From: Diploptera punctata
Taxonomy: Eukaryota; Arthropoda; Insecta; Blattodea; Blaberidae
Length of the DNA: 64,000 bases
Reading direction: 5' to 3'
Assembly: GCA_030220185.1 (NCBI GenBank)
Contig: JASPKZ010004201.1
Location: 1,161,014-1,225,013 of the forward strand
The translations under genes and the position numbers were made by a program. Of the stretch, positions 1 to 10,139 are shown piece after piece (positions within the stretch are counted from its first letter, which is position 1; the number at the start of each line of letters is the position of its first letter). A model generated the notes under the pieces. It saw only the letters and a list, made by a program, of their open reading frames with translations, did not search any database and was not told the DNA's origin.

Positions 1-31
1 ATATTCAGTTCCTTTAATCAAGTTTTTGTGA

Positions 32-880
32 GAAATTTATACTATTATTTGTTTCCTGGACTTATCAATAAAACACATTAATAATAAGCTTGAGTTTGGC
101 ATCTTTCACAAACCATATCACACTGATACTACTATTCATGGTTCTTCCCTTCACTCATATACTCATAAAATAGCAGCCTTTAATAGTTACATTCATAGAC
201 TTTTAAATATCCCTCTTTCACCCTTGAAATATAATAAGGAGCTGAATATTAATAAACAATTAGCTATCAATAATAATTATGACCCTAAAATAATAGACAA
301 TTTAATTAAGAAAGTTTATTACAAAAAAGCTATTAACAAAGTTTTTCTTTTACCTAAGAAAGACATAAATAAATATGTTATAATGTCATACATAGGCCCA
401 CTTTCCAATAAGATATCCAAACACTTAAAAAAGTTGAACATTAATGTGGCATTTAAAACTAATAAAATTTTGCAAAATATAATTAAGAACAATAAAACCA
501 AAGTAAAAAAGAAACAAATATCAGGTGTATATAAGTTAGAGTGTGGCACATGCGACAAAGTCTATATAGGACAAACTGGAAGACCTTTTATTTCTCGTAT
601 AAAAGAACATATGAGAGCATATAACAGAAATGTAGATACTTCAAAATACGCTAACCATCTACTTCAATATGATCATTGTTTTAATTCAAATTTTAAAGTT
701 TTACATGTTTGTAGCAAAGGAAAAAACTAGATATTTTAGAAACTGTAGAAATAAATAAACTGAAGAAGAATAAAAGGCTGTTAAATTCCCAACTGGATTT
801 AAATGTATTATCTCTTTTATTTTTATTAATTTCAGGATTGTTTCTGTTATATACACAGGTATTCTCAACCAAAATATACA
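32..880 (+). pseudogene. Penelope-like retroelement: RT C-terminus and GIY-YIG endonuclease, frameshifted
   Basis: This is the 3' part of a Penelope-like element (PLE) protein. An open frame runs from 32 to 730. It begins with the RT/thumb-side motif NNKLEFGIFHKPYHTDTTIH, followed by SYTHKIAAFNSYIHRLL. The endonuclease starts near 524: GVYKLECGTCDKVYIGQTGR contains the GIY (as GVY) and YIG halves and a CX2C pair, followed by FISRIKEHM. The frame is broken at 728-730 by a one-base shift, and the C-terminal tail (LDILETVEINKLKKNKR, LLNSQLDLN) continues in the next frame from 727. The same tail is encoded at about 50866-51000, so both belong to one PLE family. The N-terminal RT lies outside the window or is lost. 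The element is non-functional as it stands. Confidence 0.88.
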
Positions 881-939
881 TTGGTTTTTTAGCATTAAGT
901 TTTTTTACAATGTATGAGGAGCTGGCCCATAGCATCAGC

Positions 940-1200
940 CCCCAACCTGGAAGACCAGAGACTTTTTCTGGAGTCCACCATAGTTCAGTTGCTTTCACTG
1001 CAGCTAAGAGTCTGATCCACCCTTTATTGCCTTTGCACCAAACTGTAGGTCTCCTACTCTGCTGCATCCACAGTTGGGGTCTTCACCGTAACCCTGGCTA
1101 GAGACCCTCACAAGGTCTATCAGCTGGGTCAGCTGAACCTGGGTTTTGTTAATGAGGTGTTACTCCTCCCCCTCCTCCTCTCTCATCTGGACTTGGGACT
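940..1200. repeat. GC-richer unidentified repeat-like segment
   Basis: This segment is clearly richer in G+C than its neighbours and reads as non-coding on both strands. It lies between the PLE coding remnant and a foldback element. The look is that of an insect interspersed repeat, but I see no tRNA boxes or known ends and no second copy in the window, so the class is open. Confidence 0.25.
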
Positions 1201-1264
1201 GGCAATGGTGGAGTATCATGTCTTTTAAATGTATAATAAGAGAATGTTGGTTACACTGTTTTTT

Positions 1265-1661
1265 CATAAATTAATGAGTCATTTTTTTTAACATCTTACC
1301 TCATATTTTATGTTTCTTCAAACACGGGAACTAGTTTTTGAGAGAAGGATCTCTCTCATTTTCAACCGACATTATGACTATCGGATTTTTGTTGGAATCT
1401 CCATCAATAACGCTGCCATCTGGTGTTGATTTGATGAACTTTTAGATGAGGTCACGTTCATCAGGAATCTCGAAATTCATGGATCTAAATTTGTTCTTCT
1501 GAATATATATCTTCTCCGGTAGTCATAATGTCGGTTGAAAATGAGAGAGATGCTTCTCTCGAAAACTAGTTCCCGTGTTTGAAGAAACATAAAATATGAG
1601 GTAAGATGTTAAAAAATGACTCATTAATTTATGAATTAAGAACCTCATAATGTTATTTCCC
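1265..1661. mobile_element. Foldback element H1 with degenerate hammerhead-like arms
   Basis: The left arm 1265-1380 and right arm 1520-1633 are near-perfect reverse complements of about 115 bp, around a 139-nt loop. The loop resembles 22947-23030 (shared piece AGATCCATGAATTT). Each arm holds a short stem GAGAGA...TCTCTC followed by GAAAAC, the layout of hammerhead stem II plus core, but the first core box reads TTGAAAA and is degenerate. Just outside the right arm, 1641-1661 carries the shared terminal motif (reverse complement GGGAAATAACATTATGAGG). Confidence 0.75.
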
Positions 1662-1740
1662 ATATTTAACTATGAATACAGTGTTTTTTTTTTACATTCA
1701 GTTGCTTAATTACACTTGAGTGTATATATAATAACAAAAT

Positions 1741-1858
1741 TAATTTGTATTCGTAGCATTCGTCTGAAGAAGGTACAAAGTACTAAAACAGCTGTAATGA
1801 ATTTGTATTAAAATAAATATGAAAGTCATATAAAACTTCAACAGTTTTATTTTATTTA
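1741..1858 (+). mobile_element. Penelope-like element 3' tail with hammerhead-like motif
   Basis: CTGAAGA at 1764-1770, a GGTAC/GTACT stem, and AAAAC at 1785-1789 form a hammerhead-like core in a tail that also occurs at 51338-51430 (CTGAAGA, then GAAAC). Both tails follow the same PLE coding family, so this is read as the PLE 3' region, separated from its ORF by the H1 element. Ribozyme motifs of this type are known from PLEs (Cervera and De la Pena). Activity is not shown. Confidence 0.6.
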
Positions 1859-2608
1859 ATCACTGAAGAATATTTGTTACTTTGTTTGTGGTAAAAATAT
1901 ATTCAAAAAGCTGGAATAATAGTTCATTGGCAATTGGTGTACCATACTATGACTTGTGATTTCTTAAAGAATTAAAACTGTATGCAAAAGTAAATCCAAG
2001 TGTTTCTTCAAGTGCTCTAAACAAATATTCTGTCAGCATTTATGCTATTTCAATGAAGAGATATGTATGCTGTCACTCTTTGATGACAACATTGACAATG
2101 ACACAAAAACATATTATGATTGTAAATCTGAAGAGGAAAACCTTGTGAACTGAGAGGAGCTACATTGTTCTTCTGGTGCAATTAATAATCTTTTGGATAA
2201 GAAAATTGTGCGTTAAAATCAGACAACATTTTAATTCCATCCTTCTAAATAAGGACCATCCTAGTGTATGAATTAAAAATAAAGATCCCTTGAGAATAAT
2301 TAAAAGCTTATGAGCTGCATCTTGCAGACAGCTATTTCAAAATTTATATCTGATATTATCAAAGAACTTGCACTAATGAAATCCAAGCAATATTAAGAGA
2401 CTCCATGCAGATTTTACAGTATTTCTTATATTTTAACAGTTAATTAATCATATATTTTTATCTTTTTAAAAAATCATCATTAGATCTTCTTCAATCGTAC
2501 TATAAAATCAATCATTTCACAATTATCTCATCAGATGGGCAGATGATTTGTTTTAACGATGCATTTTTCTAAAAATTATTCATATATTAGCTCAATAATC
2601 ATACTTAC
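1859..2608. other. AT-rich sequence between PLE tail and CUSTOS exon
   Basis: No coding exon, tRNA-like unit or repeat could be recognised here on either strand. On the minus strand this should be intron or 3' region of the CUSTOS-like gene. Later exons of that gene are fast-evolving in other animals and would be hard to see by eye. Confidence 0.4.
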
Positions 2609-2744
2609 TTATCAATAATTCTACTGAGATGTTTAGCAATATATTTTTGAAATTCTGGTGTGACTTTCAGATGATTGTATTCTTGATCTTTATCTAACTT
2701 TGTTCGTAATGATGGAAGTTCCTTTTCTTTTGCCACTTCTTGTT
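2609..2744 (-). CDS. CUSTOS: CUSTOS-like gene, second visible coding exon
   Basis: This 136-nt exon is flanked on the minus strand by TTTTAG and GTAAGT. It begins with two bases that complete the split Glu codon of the 9861-10014 exon and ends with two bases of the next codon. It encodes the most conserved part of the family, VTPEFQKYIAKHLSRIID. Confidence 0.82.
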
Positions 2745-5700
2745 CTAAAATTCATTAAAACATTTTAGGAACACAAACAAAAAGATTTAATCAATTGAAG
2801 AGTTCCCTTTGAAAAGGATATAACCATTGATTTCCATAGAAGTTAAAATTAATGCAGTATTCACTATTATTTATGTACCATAATCTTCCCCAGCTTACTC
2901 AATAAGTAGCTGTGGCATCATTTTCTATTTGACTAGTGTTCTATCTAGATGGAATGTCACACAAAATTGTTGGTTACATCATAATTCAAGGGAGGTCTTC
3001 AATTATTAATCTAATAAAATAATAATAATAATAATTATGGACAGCTAATGACAAATGAGGGAAATTTTGAGGAATTGGCTGAATTCAAATACCTAGGAAC
3101 AATAATCACAAATAGGAATGAGATGCACAAAGAAATTAAACATAGGCTCAATTCTGGAAATGCATGCTAATATGCATTGCAGAGACTTTTGACGTCCCAA
3201 CTCCTTTCAAAAAACGTTAAGCTGAAAATATATAAAACTATTATTCTACCAGTTATATTATATGGGTGCGAAACATGGACTCTTACTTTAAGGGAGGAAA
3301 GGAGATTACGAGTATTTGAGAATAAAGTTCTTAGGAAAATTTTTGGACCAAAGAGAGATGAACAGACAGGTGAATGGAGAATACTACATAACAATGAACT
3401 ACATGGTCTTTATAGGAAGCCAGATATAATAAGAACAATTAAGTCCCGTAGACTGCGATGGGCAGGACATGTTGCGCGTATGGGGAATGAAAGACGTGCA
3501 TGGAAACTTCTTGTAGGAAAGCCAGAAGGAAAAGCCCAGTTGGTAGACCAAGAATGAGGTGGGAGAACAACATTAACTATGATTTGAGGGAAGTAGATTA
3601 TACAGGAAATGATTGGAAAGCATTAGCTCAGGATAGGGATGTATGGAGAGCTTATGTCCACGCGGTCATGAACCTACGGGTTCGATAGTGCCAGTGAGTA
3701 AGTAAGTAAGTAATAATAATAATTATTATTATTTATTATTAACTGGTATGACTTTAGACAGTATATTCAAAATGTTCTAACTAAAAAATGGAGGTAAACA
3801 AATGCAACATTTACAAATATTTAATAATTAAAAATAACTGAAATCTATGTTAATTAACTTATTTAGGTAAACTTTTGATATATTAATATTTAATTTAGGA
3901 AGTGATATTTTGAGGTTATTTTAATTATATTATTTTTAGTCTGATAATCTTACCTCAATATTAATGTTGATTTGTTCTTGAACATTAATCAATTCTGTTT
4001 TATCGTCAGCTTGTCCAGACTCAGGACAAGCTGACGATAAAAGAGAATTGTTTTGAAACATGTTCAAGAACAAATCAACATTAATATTGAGGTAAGATTA
4101 TCAGACTAAAAATAATATAATTAAACTTTTGATAGTGTGAGTTCCTAAAAACGAAAGTCAATTAACTTTTTAGTCAGAACGTCTTGAGAATAGCATTTGA
4201 TACTCTTATTCAAGAGTTCCAAATTCAAAGCCTGGACCTGACCAACATAGGTTTATTCTTCATTTTCCTCAGTTGTCAAGGCAAATGCTGCATTGGAGTT
4301 GGGATTATATTTATATGAACCATTTAATCATTAATCATAATTTCATATCATTACAATTACAATTGGTGAAATCCTACAAAAAAATTAATTAATATTTTCA
4401 ATTAAGTTAGCAATTTATATTTGAAGAGAAAAATTATACACTCAGACTGGGGTTTGAAACCAGGACCTTTGGCTTTCTAGGCCAAAGCTCTTCCTCTGAG
4501 CACTCCAATCTAAACGCAAATGTTTTTCTCTTATACATTGTTAATTCCCGATCAGCAAATGATACGAGCCTTTTCTCAATTGTGCAAATGGCAGCTTCTT
4601 ACTTAAGAAGACATTTATTGGGAATTTAAACAGTACTTTATAAAGCCAGTAGGGCTTCTTTTGATGTTTTTATTATTAATTTAATACTTCGCACTAAAGG
4701 CCAAATTATATTTGAAGAGAAAAATTATACACTCAGACTGGGGTTTGAACCCAGGACATTTGGCTTAACAATACTTGTTTTATCACTGTTGAAGAAGTAA
4801 TTCTTTTCCCATGTTATGGTGACATTTTGAAGCAGCTAACTCTCTTCATGCCTGATGTTGTAGTAACATTTTGAAGGATTGGTGTCCCAAAAAGAATTAT
4901 TGGTTCAGGTTGGGTTTAATTTTCGGTAGAGCTGGATTCTATTCTTAGGGTTGGAAGTTGGTACACTGGATAGGAAAACACTTTAAAATCACTGAAAACT
5001 GTTTCTTGTAGAAATAATTGTAAATTTATTTACTATTTAATTTCCCAGCAGATCAAGTAAATATAGGTGGTATTATTCTTCACCGTCAATTAAAATTAAA
5101 TTATTTTCTTTTCTTGAGTCAACTATTCTTCTTGTATTAAATATCACATTTTATCAGGAGAGCTCTATTTGCTTCTATCTTTGTGGAAAGTTATATAAAG
5201 AATGATCAGTGTAATTCTTTTATAATTTTAAAGAACATTATTACATCACATGATTTTACATTTAAATTCTATTGGTTAATGGTCCATTAAATACAAGGTT
5301 TAAATTTGATTTGTTAAATCAAAAAGTTAATTGTTTTAACGTCCAATCAGAGTTTAGTTTACTTTAATTTAAAATTATGAAGTTAAGCAGGTGTTCTTAT
5401 TACAGTTATAACAGAAAGCTTTATAATTCAGACTTAAACAATTTTAAAAGCATTATTAAGAAAGACTGTTATGTAATACAATTTCTTTAATTGTTACTGA
5501 GACATTTTTATTCAACAATAAACAACAATGAATTATTTAGATGTTTTTCTTTATTTAAGTTGTATTTAAATATTAAAAGAATTTTAAAGTATAAAATTAT
5601 TAACTTTAACTTTCATATTTATTATGATATTAAAATCCTGCTATACTGTCAAAAGCTTGAATGTTTATTATTATACAAAGAGGATCTCCCGACCTACAGC

Positions 5701-8700
5701 CGGGCTAGCGGGAGAAGTGCACGTGGCCACTGAGTCCTCACTCCGTATCACGCAGCATAGCAACTGCACGGCACACTGTGAATCATAAACTCGCACTGCT
5801 GAGATATTGAAACTTACCTGCCAGGTGATGCAGTTGAGTTACATGTTTGTAAGGTGAAACATGCATTGTGTATTCTTATATTAGTGGTCTTAGTTCATAG
5901 TTATTATGCCTCAATCTGAGTTTACAGTACAGCAGAGGGTATTTATGTACGATGATTATGTGAAAATAGAGTCTACGATTTCTAACACAATTTCCAGGTG
6001 TAAATCCTCCAAATAGAGATACTGTACGACAAATTGTAAACAAATTTAGAGAAACGAGTTCTGTGCTCAATAAGAAACCAAAGGTAACAAAACATGTGCT
6101 TACTGAGGAAAAATTAGATAAAATAGGAGAAAGATTAGAACAAACACCAATAAAATCCCTAAGACGACTTGCACAAGAAATCAGTGTTTCAAAGGTGTCA
6201 GCATTGCAAACTATGAAACTTTTATGTTTGAAACCATACATAAAATTGTAATGAACTTCAGCCATGTGATCCTGAGATGTGGGTACGTTTTAGTAATTTG
6301 ATGTTGCAGAACGTTAATATTGGAATAATTGATCCATGTTTAATATGGTTCTCAGACAAAGCCTGGTTCCACTTAAATGGGTATGTTTTGTCGCAGAATA
6401 ACAGGTATTGGAGCCAGCAAAACCATCACATACATGAATTCTCCTGCATGACAAACGGATAGGAGTATGGTGTGCAGTGAATGGTTACAGAATTATAGGA
6501 CCAATTTCTTTTAATAACACAATTAATGCACAAAGATACAGAGATAACATACTAAAACCATTTTTCGAAGAACTGACTGACATTGAATGTCAAAATGTAT
6601 ATTTCCAGCAGACTCTACAACTGCATGTACAGCTGAAGACTAAAATTAATTAATGAAATTTTTGAAGATCGGATTATTAGTGCGGGCTTGTGGCCATCAC
6701 GGTCTCCAGATTTAATTGTTTACTTAAAAAATAAAGTGTACGCAAGAAACCTCCATACATTAGACTCTGAAAGATTATATCAGGACAAAAATAAACTCAA
6801 TTACAGAACAGTAACTAATGCGTGTGAATGAGGGTTTCCTAGCAAAGTGCTGAAAATGTGTGGTAGTAGGAGGAGAACATTTTCAACATCTCCTGTAATA
6901 AGGTAACGTAACTTATTTTCTCTACTTTTATGGTCATGCACAGACCAAGTGAAAGAAGTAGCAAAAGAACCGTGCAGTTGCTCTGCCGCGTGATGCAGAG
7001 TGAGGACTCAGTGGCTGCATGTGCTTTTCCCGCTAGCCCAGCCATTGGTCGGGAGATCCTCTCTGTATTAAAATAAATGAGAATTCTCATTATGTAACCT
7101 TTCTGTTATTTTCTTCTGAAAATAATATCTCTATTTCTTTTTTTAATACTCAAATCCATTTGCACTCAATGATTTTGTGAATGTTCTCATTTACTACTCT
7201 GTACAGCTCCTTTCTCTATGTACTTATCCATTCCTATTATATTTCCTATTTTCTTGTTCCCATGTCTGATGTCATCTTGTATGCACAGAAACCCTACTTA
7301 AGCACTGGAGTTTAGAACACCGTAAACAGTCTTATTTTCAATTTGGTTGGAGGAAGGTCTTGGGAATCAACGTAACTCTCAAGACTGACCTGAAGCTTCA
7401 TTAATTCTATTTATTTTCAACTACTGCAGCTGTGAAGAGGAAATATGAGTTATGTTGGAACAAGCTAGTATAAAAGAGAGTTAGTACGGTAACTATATTT
7501 TATGTTCTGTATATTTATGTTAGTTACACTGTTCTATTATTATTTAATTATATAATCAATAATCAATTGAGTTGGTGTTTACTTGATGAAAATCCATATT
7601 TATTAATTAAATAAAAATAAAACTATGTTTTATTTTCATTTAATTAATTTAATTATATGTTTAAATTTATATTATTATTTATATCACAGCTTTTTTATGA
7701 TAATTTACTATGAATGTGTTGTATTTTTCTTTATTTAATTTCTTTGTTAAATTATATATTTTTTTCTGTCTTCATGTTACTTCAGAAAAGCTATTTGATA
7801 ATTTTTCTTTAAACATAGCTTGGAAAATGGTATGTGTAGAAACCAAATCCAGATAACACTTTCATGATTGTATATGTAATCCTGGACGAATTCCACTAGC
7901 ATCCGATACTTGAGTTAATTTAACATAATGAAACCAGAATATCTATGTTGAAATATATATATTGAAATGCAGAATAAAATTAATAAAGGGATGTATAACT
8001 AAAGAAATAAACATATCTTAAACTTATTTTAAAATACAATAGGAAGTTACATTAAGAGGTTTGTTTAATAATTAAAACATGTTGTCTGTTCATTCTTACC
8101 TCTTAAGAGTTGTTTTTGTCGAACATGTTTCAGAGCTTCTTAGCTCCATCATCAGCGATTAGTCTGTAATCGCTGATGATGGGGCTAAGAAGCTCTGAAA
8201 CATGTTCGACAAAAACAACTCTAAGAGGTAAAAATGAACAGAGAAAATGTTTTAATTATATCTTAAACTAATAAAAAAAGTTGTCATAAAGTAAAAATAG
8301 AGATCCACATATCAGTGCAGATAAATAGTATAGCAGAAAGACGTATAATACAGGTACAGTTTCACTGTCATGAATCATTTTAATTTTATAAATTTAAGTC
8401 TCAACATAAATGACATTGAAATAAAGAAAGACTAAAATGAAGATAGACTGACCAATCACATCTTGAGATCTCATAGGAACAGACTCAAACGACCTAAACC
8501 TAAGAAGGTTGACAGAAAATCTGATAACAAAGATACGGATGTATAAAGAACTTATGTCCACACAGTTATGAACATCCAGGTTCAATTGCAACCATGAGTT
8601 AGTTATGGTCAAAGGTAATTTCTGATTTCTTAAATAAGTTTATTATTATAATGAAACAGTTAGGCGAAGATGATAAACTTTAGTTGTAAAATTAGAACTA

Positions 8701-10014
8701 CCAGATAGCTAATGTTTTTCAATCAATCGCTACATAAATCACCAACCTCAAATCATGGTTAATGTTAATCTCTCACCTCTTTCTTGGCCTACCTACTGTT
8801 GGTTTCCCTCTGGTTTTCCTAGATAAACTTTCCGTTTCCATTTTTTATTCTCTATTCATGTCACATGTCCTTCCAAATGCAGTCTATGAGAGTTTAATGT
8901 CTTATTAAATCTGACCCATAATCTGTTATGGCAGTGAAGCTTGGACCATCAGAACTCAGGATGACCGTCATATTACAGCCATGGAGATAAAATTTCTGCG
9001 ATGAACTGCAGGTTATAGCCTTCTAGACCACCAAAGAAATTCAACAATAGCGAGTTAAACATCGTACCTATATCTGAATACCTCCAAGAATATAGAAACA
9101 ATTGGCTAGCCCATATTCAGCGCATGGATCATCACAGAATACCAAAACAAATTCTTCACTACATTCCTCGAGGCAGAAGATCTGTGGGTTGACCTTTTTG
9201 GAGATGGCGGGAGACCGTAACGGGCCACTGGGCCTAATACTTGAAAGGCAGGTGGTGATGATGATGATTAAATCTGGTTTCCCATAGAGATCATGTACTG
9301 TTATATTACCTTTGACCATACACATTTAAATTTTCTGGATTGTGTATCATAGTTAATGAAAAATCCAAGAATAACTCTCAATTAGGAAGCTGACTAATCT
9401 CGTGATTGCTGACTGAGAATCCTGTGACAGGCAATAATCTTATATACTTATGTTAATTATCTAAAATGATTGATTTAAAAATCAACCTCACTGTAAAGAC
9501 CAACCTTACTTAACATAAATAAAATCAAAACATAAAAGCTAATTATATTATTTTTGGTCTGGACATCTTACCTCAATATTAATGTTGATTTGTTCTTGAA
9601 CATGTTTCAAAACAATTCTCTGTTTTATCTTCAGCTTTCCCAGAAGATAAAACAGAGAATTGTTTTGAAACATGTTCAAGAACAAATCAACATTAATATT
9701 GAGGTAAGATGTCCAGACCAAAAATAATATAATTAAAATAACCTCAAAATATAACTTCCTAAAATTAAATATTACATAAAAGCTAACTTAATCAGCATAA
9801 TTACCATGACAATATATGAAAACAACAATTGGCGGGTCAGATATTTTACAAATACACTACCTTCAGCATTATCTGTTGTTTCATTTGATTTATATAAGGA
9901 ATCTTTCATAAAATGAACACATGCTGCCTCCTTCAACAAATCTAGATTATCTTCCTCATTTGAGCTGTCAGTGCTTGACATCATACACCACTTTTATGTC
10001 CAGTAGATTCAGTT
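2609..10014 (-). CDS. CUSTOS: CUSTOS-like protein, partial host gene (two coding exons seen)
   Basis: This is a host gene on the minus strand. The exon at 9861-10014 follows an acceptor (polypyrimidine, then CAG). An in-frame stop precedes the ATG at 9982-9984, so that is the start; the 30 bases before it are 5' UTR. The exon ends in phase 1 at a GTAGTG donor. The next exon, 2609-2744, starts after TTTTAG, restores the frame and ends at a GTAAGT donor. Together they give about 86 residues: an acidic N-terminus (SSNEEDNLDLLKEAA), then PSLRTKLDKDQEYNHL and KVTPEFQKYIAKHLSRIID. The order and spacing match vertebrate CUSTOS (SS...EAA; PSLR; TPEF...AKKL...LD), a nuclear protein linked to Wnt signalling. 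The 7.1 kb intron holds a mariner, LINE pieces and hairpin elements. The 3' exons are not found. Confidence 0.8.
2745..3020. other. Intronic AT-rich sequence
   Basis: Intron of the CUSTOS-like gene directly upstream of the exon. No recognisable element is present apart from an AAT microsatellite at 3021-3038, which is also the LINE target site. Confidence 0.4.
3039..3711 (+). pseudogene. LINE 3' fragment (LAQDRD-tail family, copy 1), 5'-truncated
   Basis: This encodes the end of a non-LTR retrotransposon ORF2: YLGTIITNRN, then [19 protein letters not shown], then LRWAGHVARMGNERRAWKL, then in a shifted frame [19 protein letters not shown] and [18 protein letters not shown]. It ends in a GTAA tail and is flanked by an AAT-rich target duplication (3021-3038 and about 3712-3726). 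Two frameshifts make it non-functional. Other copies lie at 8480, 8745, 38228, 54216 and 60300. Confidence 0.88.
3898..4125. mobile_element. Foldback element H2 with hammerhead-like core
   Basis: The arms 3920-4016 and 4024-4125 are reverse complements with a 7-nt loop. The right arm (plus strand) carries CTGACGA, an AAAAGA/TTGTTTT stem, then GAAACATGTTC. The left arm has lost the GAAAC block. The terminal motif GGAAGTGATATTTTGAGGTT occupies 3898-3917 on the left side only. The element is nearly the same as H4 in opposite orientation. Confidence 0.78.
4126..4399. other. Intronic sequence with no recognisable feature
   Basis: AT-rich intron of the CUSTOS-like gene between H2 and a SINE. I see no coding potential, tRNA-like boxes or terminal repeats. 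Confidence 0.35.
4400..4515 (-). mobile_element. tRNA-derived SINE (family A), copy 1
   Basis: Read on the minus strand this is a tRNA-like head: an A-box-like TGCTCAGAGGAAGAGC and a B box GGTTTCAAACCC, followed by the CAGTCTGAGTGTATAATTT body. The same head and body recur at 4695-4765, 40020 and 42222, so it is a dispersed SINE and not a functional tRNA gene. Confidence 0.65.
4695..4766 (-). mobile_element. tRNA-derived SINE (family A), partial copy 2
   Basis: This repeats the body and B box of the 4400-4515 SINE almost exactly (GGTTTGAACCC on one strand). The head is cut off after the B box. Confidence 0.6.
4767..5672. other. AT-rich intron sequence without recognised elements
   Basis: The open frames here are short, low-complexity and Leu/Ile/Lys-rich, as expected from AT-rich noise. 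Nothing else is visible before the mariner terminal repeat. Confidence 0.4.
5675..7065 (+). mobile_element. Mariner-like (Tc1/mariner superfamily) DNA transposon
   Basis: This 1391-bp element is bounded by TA dinucleotides (5673-5674 and 7066-7067). Its terminal inverted repeats of about 95 bp begin CARAGAGGATCTCCCGACC (5675-5768 and 6970-7065). It carries a decayed transposase. Size, TA target and gene content fit the Tc1/mariner superfamily. It sits in the CUSTOS-like intron. Confidence 0.9.
5906..6897 (+). pseudogene. Mariner-like transposase, multiply broken
   Basis: The start MPQSEFTVQQRVFMYDDYV at 5906 is followed by a frameshift near 5995, then the helix-turn-helix part KIGERLEQTPIKSLRRLAQE and ISVSKVSALQTMKLL. 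The catalytic region has FSDKAWFHLNGY, VWCAVNGYRIIGPI and QRYRDNILKPFFEEL. The second catalytic aspartate block (FQQD-type) is destroyed by a frameshift near 6608. SPDL near 6708 is followed by a deletion where the third acidic residue would be. Several frame breaks make it inactive. Confidence 0.85.
7068..8041. other. AT-rich intron sequence
   Basis: No exon, repeat ends or RNA gene recognised. The stretch is very A+T-rich, especially 7480-7760. Confidence 0.4.
8042..8258. mobile_element. Foldback element H3 with complete hammerhead-like core
   Basis: The terminal motif GGAAGTTACATTAAGAGGTT (8042-8061) is followed by arms 8070-8160 and 8168-8258. The right arm holds CTGATGA (8173-8179), a GGGGCT/AGCTCT stem II, GAAA (8197-8200), then CATGTTC. 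TCG before CTGATGA can pair with CGA after CATGTT as a short stem I. This is the clearest hammerhead candidate of the set and is present in both arms. Confidence 0.8.
8480..8606 (+). mobile_element. LINE 3' end (LAQDRD-tail family), degraded copy
   Basis: GATACGGATGTATAAAGAAC and TTATGTCCACACAGTTATGA, then AACATCCAGGTTCAATTGC, mirror the extreme 3' end of the 3039-3711 copy (GATAGGGATGTATGGAGAGC and TTATGTCCACGCGGTCATGA, then AACCTACGGGTTCGATAG) with many substitutions. Confidence 0.6.
8745..8900 (-). mobile_element. LINE 3' fragment (LAQDRD-tail family), antisense copy
   Basis: The forward sequence ACCTCAAATCATGGTTAATG followed by CTCTCACCTCTTTCTTGGCC is the antisense of the NYDLREV and RPRMRWENN coding stretch seen in the other copies. 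It is heavily mutated and cut at both ends. Confidence 0.6.
8920..9260 (+). pseudogene. LINE 3' fragment (NWLAHIQRM / RGRRSVGRP family)
   Basis: A second non-LTR family. The translation runs PVICYGSEAWTIRTQDDR, AMEIKFLR, SEYLQEYRNNWLAHIQRM, IPRGRRSVGRPFWRWRE, with in-frame stops, and ends in a GAT microsatellite tail. Related antisense fragments lie at 22070-22270 and 56935-57010. Confidence 0.75.
9325..9540. other. Intron sequence, no feature recognised
   Basis: Short AT-rich stretch before hairpin H4. No coding or repeat signal seen. Confidence 0.35.
9541..9759. mobile_element. Foldback element H4 with hammerhead-like core
   Basis: The arms 9541-9632 and 9643-9735 are almost perfect reverse complements with a 10-nt loop. 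On the minus strand the left arm reads CTGAAGA, an AAACA/TTGTTT stem, then GAAACATGTTC. The right arm has CAGAAGA in the first box. The terminal motif lies outside the right arm at 9740-9759 (reverse complement GGAAGTTATATTTTGAGGTT). The sequence is about the same as H2, inverted. Confidence 0.8.
9861..10014 (-). CDS. CUSTOS: CUSTOS-like gene, start exon
   Basis: This exon carries 30 nt of 5' UTR and 124 nt of coding sequence from the ATG at 9982-9984 (a second ATG follows directly). The upstream acceptor TTTTTCAG implies a further non-coding first exon at higher coordinates. It encodes the acidic segment SSTDSSNEEDNLDLLKEAA. The donor GTAGTG is acceptable but not the strongest consensus. Confidence 0.78.
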
Positions 10015-10139
10015 CTGAAAAACAAAATTTATCATTAATAAAATTGACGTACCTTTTTTAATCATGCCTTTACCTCCAACAAATTGTTAGTCCAAGTGGA
10101 TTAGCGGTTACCTCTTGTTAGAGGTTCACTAGTTTAAAC

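Noticed and set aside
319..558. Minus-strand 79-codon frame inside the PLE
   Set aside because: It is the antisense shadow of the GIY-YIG coding region.
2040..2420. piggyBac N-terminal remnant
   Set aside because: An acidic stretch on the plus strand looked like a transposase N-terminus, but no conserved block or TTAA-bounded end follows.
4024..4125. Rho-independent-type terminator or ordinary microRNA precursor
   Set aside because: Arms of about 100 bp with ribozyme-like blocks and a shared terminal motif fit a transposable foldback element; terminators of that kind are bacterial and microRNA stems are shorter and less perfect.
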